A stretch of 64,000 nt of DNA from the NCBI GenBank assembly GCA_949318235.1, contig OX439131.1, positions 8,930,311-8,994,310 on the forward strand, in the 5' to 3' direction. The notes under the pieces were generated by a model. It made no database searches. It was not told the origin of the DNA and worked only from the letters and a program-made list of their open reading frames with translations. The position numbers and the translations under genes were made by a program. Positions 55,622-64,000 of this stretch are shown here, one piece after another (position 1 is the stretch's first letter; every line of letters begins with the position of its first letter). The stretch is from Ecdyonurus torrentis. Its lineage: Eukaryota; Arthropoda; Insecta; Ephemeroptera; Heptageniidae.

Positions 55622-55964
55622 CATCAATATATACTTAATATATAATATATAATAATTTTTAATATTATAATAGGCTATATATCAAATATACTCACATTTC
55701 GCCGATGATGACGAGGTGACGAGGATTTGATCGTGGGGTGGCGCAACGGAATAAAAAGTTTTAAAAGTTTTTAGCGGTGCTTTTTCCCGCTAAAAGAAAT
55801 ATTGCATTTCGTTAGTCACTTGCTTTCTTCGCTTACGCGAACGCGTGTTTTGTAAATCGTTAATGTGAATTTGTGTCGTTTTTATTGAAATTTCACAGAT
55901 ATTTTGTTATTCTAAGGATTAGTAGCATTATACAACGTTAGTTAAATATTCATAGAGTTCAGAA

Positions 55965-56673
55965 ATGGCTGAAAAGACACCTGGTGATGTTGATATGACG
56001 GGAGAAGATAGTGAACCTGAGATTGTGAGTTCCTCGCCCATCCAAGAAATGGCACCTTCAGATCACGAAGACGATGTTGAACATGAACTTCAGATAGCAG
56101 AACCCGTTTCTGAAAATATGGCAGATGCTTCAGAAGATGTTCAAGATGCTTCTGAAGATATAGCTGAAGTTTCAGATGCATCAGATGATTCAGAGGAGGC
56201 GTATGAAGTGTCGGAACATTCTGACAACTCTGAGGTTGCGGAGGAACAAGACACATCTGACGACGAAGAATCTGATACAGAAGTGTTTGAAGATGAACCT
56301 GAAGAGATATCAAATAATGATGAGACAGAAGACGGCGATCGTTCTCAAATTGAAAAAGGAGAAGAATCGGAAGAAGAAGACGAAGAAGAAATGGGGCACG
56401 ATGACTCTGAAGATGAACCAGATCCCGAGTCAAAGAAACAAATCGAAGATGATATGACTGAAGTTACTGAATCTCGAGAAAAGAAAGATAGTATTACTTC
56501 AGCTGGGATACCTGAAGAAATTCCGGAGTTTATCACATTAGATGAAGCACTAACTGGTGCAGAGCAGGACTTAGAATTATTGCCCCAACAAACACGGGAA
56601 AGGTTATCAGCATTGTGGCTGCAGCACAGTATGGCTATAAAACAACTCAAATCTAAGCAACAGGAAACTGAAG
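55965..56673 (+). CDS. TPR: TPR exon 1 with acidic N-terminal extension
   Basis: The exon encodes 236 residues. Residues 1-170 are dominated by Glu, Asp and Ser with many S/T-D/E-x-E sites typical of casein kinase 2 targets, and lack aromatic or basic clusters. KQIEDDMTEVTESREKKD is a transition, and residues about 185-236 rejoin TPR homology. The donor GAAG|GTTTGT joins in phase to exon 2 at 58486. If this donor is not used, the frame stops two codons later, so the acidic exon depends on that weak donor for fusion to TPR. Confidence 0.88.
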
Positions 56674-59600
56674 GTTTGTAAATTAAGCGTAATAATTACT
56701 AAATACTGTTCATTACATTCATATCATGTACATATGCATATGTTTTAATGTGTACATTACATATGTATGACATATTATGTAATATGTACATACATACATA
56801 CATACATATCATACATACATACATATCATACATACATACATATCATACATACATACATATCATACATACATACATATCATACATACACTTACATTTATTA
56901 TGTATGTACAGTAATATATCATCAATTATGTATGTACATATGTAATATGTGTATGCATAGTACATATGTACCACAAGGAAATCATAAACTTGCACAACTT
57001 AGACTGAAATGCAACACAAAATTGCAAGTTATTCATTTCATCTTGATACATATTTACTATGTATCATATGCATTCCGTCTTATAAAATCTTACTCTAATG
57101 CCTTAAAGTAAAGGCACAGAGTTAAACTTTTTATGAGTGTGTACAGTCATTGCAATAAAAACTGAAATTCTATTGGCATATGGGAATATCATGTATTTAG
57201 ATAGAGTTTTACGTCAACTGAAATCTCCATCTGATTGCATTGAATGGCTAAAAGCCAATACAATTTCATTTTTTACTACAATGATTGTACATATCATGGC
57301 TTAAGTTATTATTGTTGTAACACACACATGAGGGTTTGATTTACTTGTAACTTCACTTACAATTAGTTCAAAAATTATACCTACAACGGTATGTGGTATC
57401 ATAAGTAATTGTACACTCCACCTGAATAATTCTGACTGGTTACATCAAAGTTTCCCCATGGTATGTACTGTACATACATACAGTATTTAACATTTGAAGA
57501 CATGAACGCTGCAGTGAGATTTATTTGGGAAGAGTGTACATGCATACGTATGTACTAGTTTTTGGCAGGCCACAGTTACATATCAGAATGTTTGTAAAGT
57601 TTGTTATGTCAATTTCAAGGCGGGTTTTTTACTTTACATTATGTAGAATTACTTGAACAAAATCCCGATCTGCCAATAACTAGGCAGGGTATTAGTACAA
57701 TTACCATGCATAAATAATAATTTTGGAACACTATGCATAATATGGTAATCGTACTACAGTACATGCTTGCCGCATTTATCGGCAGGTGTTTGCTCTTTTT
57801 TTATACTGTACCATAATGTGTTTCAATCATTTGAGAGTTTTGAAATTTTATTAAGAAAATGATAGCTTACTCATCTTTTATGTGCTAAAATGTCAAAATC
57901 CTACAATAAGTATAAGGTATATATAAAAAAAAAAAATAAAAATGCTGAAAATTGCGGCTTGCCGATAACTATTACAATTACCATTACATGATTGTGATAG
58001 TATATATGTGAGTTATATTTATTGTTATGTAATATGTTGCTGTGCTTGCAACCCCCCGCCTCCTACTAAAATTCCTTTAACTCCTAATTAATTATACATG
58101 CATAAAAGTGCTCATAGCCTTGCACGCCTAGCGTGCATAGGGCCGTGCATAACAGCTTGAGACAATATATGGCATGGTATATATATTTTTCAAATATATA
58201 TATATTTTTTAAACCACTATTGCCATTTGCGATTTTCAGTTGACGCTGCTGCCTGGCGCCAACTCTCATTTGGTTTCTCCCTATCAAATTTTAACGTCAC
58301 ATGTTTGTCCATACCGCGATGGTATCTTTCCTTTTCCTAAATACTCTTGATTGAAAGAGTAAAATTTACTATGTACCGTATCACAATCTTGTGGCAATGC
58401 CTCTATATGCTATATGCATACGTAAGTGTGTAACTAATATATTATTATATGTTCTGGTACTGTACTGTACATTTTTTTTTTCCAGAAGTGCAAGGCCAGA
58501 AATCTGGTGATAAGTCTGAGAGTGATGGACCATTTGTGTTGGATATTGTTAGTGGCGTGAGAGCAGTGGAAGAGAAAACTGCTGAAATGATCAAGGAACA
58601 GGAAGCAATGGAGGAGCAGAACATGGACACACTAACTGAAGCTCTGCATAGGTGCGTCATAATAGTTTTGACAATTTTACTTTTGTTTATTTATTACTAT
58701 TTATGAGAGATATTAAGTAACAGAAACCATCATGGTTAGGTATGATAAATTTGAGAGGAAAGGATGGGAGTTAACCAGCAAAAGCCTTACCATAGTGAAG
58801 TGAGTACTGAGTACTATAGTTAAGTGGAAACCTTGCTAGCAAAGAAATAAAAAAATATATATAAATAATAATAATAATAAAAAAAAAATAAAAAAAATAA
58901 AAAAAACTGACACATATTGGATAGCTTTTGGCACTAAACTTCAAGAGAAGGAGCTATCAAATATGTGTTAGTTAAGGTACTACTTTAGGGTAGGAGTGAA
59001 ATTTTTTTATTATGACTTTGAATTAAGTTAAGGCTGGTGTACCCAAAAATGAAATCAAAAAAATTCTATCTTAAAAACTCGCGTCGCAACAGAGCGTCAA
59101 AGTATCGCAAATGCCCCGCCCCCTAATGCTAATGAATCTATATTTGGACCCTAATTTTGAACAACTTAAAATTTTTTTCAGCGGTTAAAAAAAATACTAG
59201 CTTGTTTTTCGTGTTGATTTTTAATGAAAAATGATTTTTCAGATTTTTCTAGAACGAATCTGCCGAGAAAAAAATTATCGCAAATTGACCCATGTTAATG
59301 TGAATATGCAATCTTCATTAATTTTTTTCTCTATAAATGTCTCGTAAAAATCGTTTAAAAAGTCAAATTCATTAAAACTTGATCTATAGAACACACTAGT
59401 ATTTTTTGTTTAGAAGTTGGCCAAGAAAAACTTTGCACACGGGGAGCTTGAAGTTTTGTATGTTTTGCGTGTTAAAGGGGGCGTATCCCAACGACTTTTA
59501 ATGCTAATTTGCGGAAGATTTGATTTGAGCCGAAACTTTTTGGAGTATAGAGAATTGTTCCTTGGTTCATTATGAACCTAAAAAGTGATATTAAATTAAA

Positions 59601-62600
59601 TTTTACGACAACATTGCTACCCTAAAGTAGTACCTTAAATGATCATTCACAGTTTTGTCCTGAGTCTGCAAGGATTGATAAATGCATGACACACTTGGAA
59701 GTTTATGGTGTCACAAGCTATCCAATATGTTAGTTTTTTTTTTTATCTCTCTGTACTTACCTGATTTTCACCAAACTACTGGACTTTCTTCACTATGGTA
59801 AGGCCCTTGCTGGTTTTCCTATACCTTTCTTTCAAATTTATTAAATTTATTATTAATAATATTATTTACAGTTTATTTTTAAAGTTACTGGCAAAGGTAA
59901 AGCACTTAAAGCCATAGAAAACATAAAAAAAACATGCGCTTTTTAATAAATAAACACGAAATTGGATCATCAAAACTGATGACAATTTTTACCAGAATGT
60001 TAATGTAGCCCCACGAGAGAGGGTGAAAAAACTGTCAAGTATGCAATTTGCGTGAAAATTCATGTTTATGACGTCAGAAACATGCAAAAATTAGTAACAA
60101 AATGCTGTGCGGGTTGCATAAATCGAATTTTCTAATCACTGCTACGGGGCTACTGTTGGGTTTCGAGATAAAGCAATGTTATTTATGTACATCCCAGCAT
60201 GTGATTTGTGATATAAATGCTTCTGTTTTTCTCTGGTCTATTCCTTTAAAGAAATAGACCAGAAAAAAAAACAAGCATTTATATCACAAAATATTTGATG
60301 GGATTTACATAACTAACTTTAGTTTGTCTCAAAACCCAACAGTAGCCCCGTAGCAGTGATCAGAAAATTTGATTTATGCAATACGCACAACATTTTCATA
60401 CTAATTTTTGCATGTTTCTGACGTCATAAACATGAATTTTTACGCAATTTTCATACTTTACAGTTTTGTCATGCTCTCTCGTGGGGGTACATTAACATTC
60501 TGGTAAAAATTGTCATCAGTTTTGAAAATCCCATTTCGTGTTTATTCATTAAAAAGCACATATTGTTTTATGTGGTCTATGGCTTTAAGGAATTTTCAAT
60601 AAAGAAAGCTGATTGGTGAAAAGTGCTGTAACTAAATGCATATTCTAATCTGTAGTAGCAGAGATGCACTGTTGGGCTATGTAACTTTTTATTTATTGTT
60701 ATGGTTGTATACATATTGTTACTGTACAACATTTCAATTTTATCTTCAAGATGTATTGAAAATGTGTTCAAGTGGCAGAATATTGTACACACACTAATTC
60801 TAAACTGTTGTCAAAGTTATGTTTTGTTAGATTTTATAAAGTTATCTAACTACGTTAGGTAAAACAGTTATGATCATATCAACCCTGCGTCTTTTTAGAA
60901 TTAAATGTTCTAATTTTTCAAATTGTTGTGTGTTTGTCTTGTTGCTTGCTGATAACAGAAAGAGATCTGAACTAGCTGCAAGTGCAAGAGAGCGAGATGA
61001 AATAAAAATGCAGACAGAAGAGTTGGAACGACAGCTGCAGAGACGAGAGCAAGAACTTCAGAGAGTGCTTTCTGAAAATTCAACTCTTTCATCTCAGCTT
61101 AGCTCAGCCATTAATGCCAAGTGTGAGGCACTTCTGCAGTCACAGAATGTAGCCAGCAAGGAAGCACATTTGCAGCACAGGTACAGTACTCATTCTTTGC
61201 TTTAAAACATGATTTTTGATAAAGTAAACTATGACCATGGGGAAAAATAGTTTGTGGCCATTATTACTAACAAAAAATAGCCACTATTTTAAAATAGCTA
61301 TAGTGGCTATTTTAAGTAGTGGCTGGCAAATTATTATTATTATAATGAAATAATCAATTTAAGGAAAAAAACCATTGCGGTTAGGATCAATATTAAAGAA
61401 AAGGATAGAATAACCAGCAAAGGCCTTACCACAGTAGAAGTTCTATGGAGTGGTCGAAGTCTCGCATGGCACAGTGTTTTGTTATAAAAAAGTTCATTTT
61501 ATAACAGAGCTTTCGTCATATGTTAATGACATTATCAATCAAAGAAGAAAATTACTTGAGCACATCACTAAGCACTGAGTACAAGACAAGACACTGCTTA
61601 GTGATGTGCTCAAGTAGTTTTCTTCTTTGATTGATAATGTCATTAATATATGACGAAAGCTCTCAGTTATAAAATGAACTTTTTTATAACAAAACACTGT
61701 GCCATGCGAGACTTCGACCTCTCCATAGAACTTCTACTGGGGTAAGGCCCTTGCTGGTTATTCTATCCTTTTCTTTAATATTGATTATAATGAAATAAAA
61801 ACTATTAACCTAAATGCTTTTCATCTTAATTAGGAAGTTCTTGTACATCTAAGCATAAAAATATACCGATAACACTCAATATCTCTGTTATTTTTAGTTT
61901 TCCCTAGATGCATAATTTTCATCTAGTAATTCAATATTGTGGGTACAAGATCAAATAACTTACTCTTGCTGTAGGGAGCGCTGCATGGAACAACAGCTGG
62001 AGCTTCTACACTCCCAGATCAGACAGATGACTGAGCAGATGAGGGACCAAGCAGAAGAGTTAGCTCAAGTAAGGCAGTCTACAGGCTCTCGTATCTTGCA
62101 GCTTGAGAATGACCTGCAAATCAAGACCGAACAGGTAAGTGCATTCCGTTGTGACATGTTGTTTACTTGTAATGTTTTTACTTGTTTAAAAAAAAAAAAA
62201 AAAAAAAAAACTCTTCTTGTGTGCAACCTGAATATATCTTATTTTCAGCTGCGAGTTAGTGAAGAAAGTACTTCTCGACTGCAAGAAAGTTTGTGTGAGG
62301 AGCAGCGTAGGGTTGAGGCATTACAGGATAAACTGAGAGATGCTAGAGACTCGGAGATAGCTTTGCAAGAAACACACAACCAACAGTTACAATCTCAGAT
62401 TCGACTGGCTCACTTGTATCAAGGTGAGCACATAGTGTCCATATCAACATCAGACAGTCAGTCATGTTTTGACATGCTCATCAAGCTAATTAATGTGACC
62501 CTGAAATGTCAACAAACAATTACAACAATAATTATTGTTAGCACATGTAATTAGAGGCTTACAGTGCCTTGAACCTAGAAGGAGAGCAACTTGCTTTAAT

Positions 62601-64000
62601 ATCACTTTGTATCAACCTCAATGGTTTTAATGTTCCTTATTTGATACTTATTATTATTTTTCCAGAGGAAAGTAGACAGGCTCACTCTGTGTCTGAAAAG
62701 TACACTGATCTTATCAAAGAACTTCAGGCAGCTCTGAGAGAAGCCTCTGACAAATTTGGAGAGCTGGAAACCTCGTCAGAATTGGAGAAAGTAAAGCTTA
62801 ATGTTGAATTGGAGAATCGGAAGCAGACCATCACTGCTGTGAAGCAAGAGCTAAAAAATGCAAACTTGTTGCTGGAACAAAGCAATGATGGTAACTTATA
62901 TTTTCTGCTGGACTGTGTCTTTTGTCATCACAATGACTTTTGGGGAAAATTTCAATCACAATTTTTAATTGTTTTAATTTGTATAGGCCTATTAATTATA
63001 ACTGCTTGCAAAATGTTAGATTTTCTCCTTATACTTTTCATTATAATTATGAATATTCCAATAATATGTTACTAATATATGTCATTAAGTTTTATCACAT
63101 TAAAAAGAGGGGCGGGGGATATTGGCATATTGCATGATTAACTTTATTTGATTTTGTTTAAACAATATAAAAACATATACGTAAATAAAACTTGGGAATA
63201 AACTGTGTTTGGTTTCAGTGAGCATGGAGCAGCAAGTGGCTCTAATTTCTCCTGCAGCGTCTGTGGCACGCAAGCTGGCTCAGTCTGGCCTGACATTGAC
63301 TCAGATTTACAGCCAGTATGTGGCAACTACAGAAGAGCTTGACATCACCAAATCAGAGTGTGAGCAGCTGCGTCACAACATGGACAACATCATTAAACAG
63401 GTTAATTTTTTCTAATAATTATTATATTGGAAATATATTATTTATTTTAGTTGTATACAGCTTATATTAACTTAGGTATTATTTCAGCTCGAAGAACGTG
63501 CTCCTCAGTTTGCTGCTGATCGTGAGTCACTACGTCGCATCCAGCAAGAAAATGTCCGCTTGTTGACAGAACATGATGCCATGCTCCATCAGTGTGAGGA
63601 GGTGAAGAATGAAGCTCACCAGGAACGTCGACGAGCTTGCAAGTTGGAGAGAGATTACCACAGAATGCAAGAACAGACCAATGATCTCAGCAAGCAGGTA
63701 AGAAATATAAGGCACAATATCAAATGCAAAATATTGATAACTACATGTGTAGTATTATATTTAAAAATAATAATAATAAACAAATAAAAAAAAATCTTTT
63801 GTTGCCCTCTTGATTACTTAATTTATCACTAAAATTTTGGTTTCTATAGATAATTGTACTCCTGAGGGAAGTAGATTCATTGAAACATCGTAGCCTGCCA
63901 TCCAGCTTGAATAAGAGCCATTCTTATGACGATCTGGTGAACAATTCACCTGGTGAAGTGCTCTCTAGAAGACTGGTGCCTTTCCGTGACATTGATGAAC
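55965..64000 (+). CDS. TPR: Nucleoprotein TPR / Megator, first nine exons (runs off the window)
   Basis: TPR builds the nuclear basket of the nuclear pore and acts in mRNA export and spindle checkpoint control. Exons: 55965-56673, 58486-58651, 60959-61180, 61975-62134, 62249-62423, 62666-62890, 63219-63400, 63488-63697, 63850-64000 (continues). They give 733 aa in phase. From residue 203 (LELLPQQTRERL) the chain matches the N-terminal coiled coil of human TPR. Later landmarks are ELLHSQI, LAHLYQ, the signature SPAASVARKLAQSGLTLTQ, and VLLREVDSL to LVPFRDIDE. Nearly all of it is predicted coiled coil, rich in Glu, Gln, Leu and Arg. Residues 1 to about 190 form an acidic Ser/Asp/Glu-rich extension with no counterpart in human TPR, whose acidic region is C-terminal. 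The ATG context is CAGAAATGG. Confidence 0.92.
56783..56885. repeat. (CATA)n-type minisatellite in TPR intron 1
   Basis: Units of about 18 bp, CATACATACATATCATA-like, repeated five times just after exon 1. Confidence 0.9.
58163..58345. repeat. Half copy of the palindromic repeat at 2934-3197
   Basis: It carries AATATATGGCATGGTATATA, then GACGCTGCTGCCTGGCGCCA and CTCATTTGGTTTCTCCC, continuing into CGTGATGGTA-like and TTTCCTTTTCCTAA as at 3213-3240. The match therefore extends beyond the palindrome, and the full repeat is longer. It is in TPR intron 1. Confidence 0.75.
58722..59845. repeat. Fold-back family member split by a TTAA element, TPR intron 2
   Basis: The left arm runs from AACCATCATGGTTAGG through CCAGCAAAAGCCTTACCATA to GAGCTATC. 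The right arm runs from ACAAGCTATCCAATATG to CACTATGGTAAGGCCCTTGC. The arms are mutual inverses. A separate 659-bp element sits between them. Confidence 0.7.
58976..59634. mobile_element. TTAA-flanked MITE nested in a fold-back repeat
   Basis: GGTACTACTTTAGGGTAG and its exact inverse CTACCCTAAAGTAGTACC are the ends, with TTAA at 58972-58975 and 59635-59638. It is 659 bp and non-coding. It is piggyBac-like by target site. Confidence 0.8.
59905..60589. repeat. 685-bp near-perfect palindrome in TPR intron 2
   Basis: CTTAAAGCCATAGAAAACAT is mirrored by the right end GGTCTATGGCTTTAAG. The centre near 60247 is AATAGACCAGA against TCTGGTCTATT with a tiny spacer. The arms are about 335 bp and match except for scattered substitutions. 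A TPR pre-mRNA would form a very long hairpin here. Confidence 0.88.
61354..61783. repeat. Fold-back repeat with 15-bp direct repeat flanks in TPR intron 3
   Basis: ATTATAATGAAATAA occurs at 61339-61353 and 61784-61798, a long target-site duplication. Inside, an AAACCATTGCGGTTAG head is followed by two ~190-bp inverted arms (GAAAAGGATAGAATAACCAG, CTTACCACAGTAGAAG, CATTATCAATCAAAG). It is related to the repeats at 36838, 58722 and 4920. Confidence 0.85.

Noticed and set aside
60866..60958. Coding use of the frame upstream of TPR exon 3
   Set aside because: The acceptor at 60957-60958 gives the phase needed by exon 2. Sequence before it is an intron pyrimidine tract.

Overview
This is a stretch of an animal nuclear genome, not a prokaryote. 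It has intron-split genes with GT-AG junctions, a strongly AT-rich background, and very long (TA)n, (CGCA)n and (CTTT)n microsatellites. Inverted-repeat transposons sit in almost every intron. The four protein-coding genes are most like invertebrate (arthropod-type, possibly crustacean or chelicerate) orthologues. The species cannot be fixed from the sequence alone.

Layout. 1-5989: gene-free, with microsatellites and fold-back repeats. 5990-19142 (minus): RNF168, a chromatin ubiquitin ligase of the DNA double-strand-break response; 8 exons, 522 aa. 19143-25388: the divergent intergenic region, with a GC-rich inverted promoter-side repeat and two P-element-like MITEs. 25389-43596 (plus): ZNFX1, an SF1 helicase with NF-X1 zinc fingers and an RZ finger; 11 coding exons, 1897 aa once one transposon-split exon is read through. 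43597-49800: gene-free, with a 1.07 kb fold-back. 49801-53964 (plus): a fatty acyl-CoA reductase, 8 exons, 511 aa. 55965 to the window end (plus): the first 9 exons (733 aa, incomplete) of nucleoporin TPR/Megator. All exon joins were checked by hand for reading phase and are consistent.

The genes do not form a pathway or operon. RNF168 acts in DNA damage signalling, ZNFX1 in RNA surveillance and antiviral or small-RNA biology, FAR in wax and ether lipid synthesis, and TPR in the nuclear pore basket.

Most notable observations. (1) Hammerhead self-cleaving ribozymes with intact catalytic cores lie in both arms of a ~1.1 kb fold-back repeat in a ZNFX1 intron; an older decayed copy lies in an RNF168 intron. 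(2) A 1.2 kb DNA transposon with a TA target duplication has inserted inside a conserved ZNFX1 helicase exon. (3) The TPR orthologue carries a ~190-residue acidic N-terminal extension. (4) The ZNFX1 RZ finger has lost its usual His ligand and gained a nearby Cys. (5) Two related hairpin elements are built from 33-bp tandem units, and each lies just upstream of a splice acceptor. (6) P-like, hAT-like, mariner-like and TTAA-flanked non-autonomous elements have legible target-site duplications.
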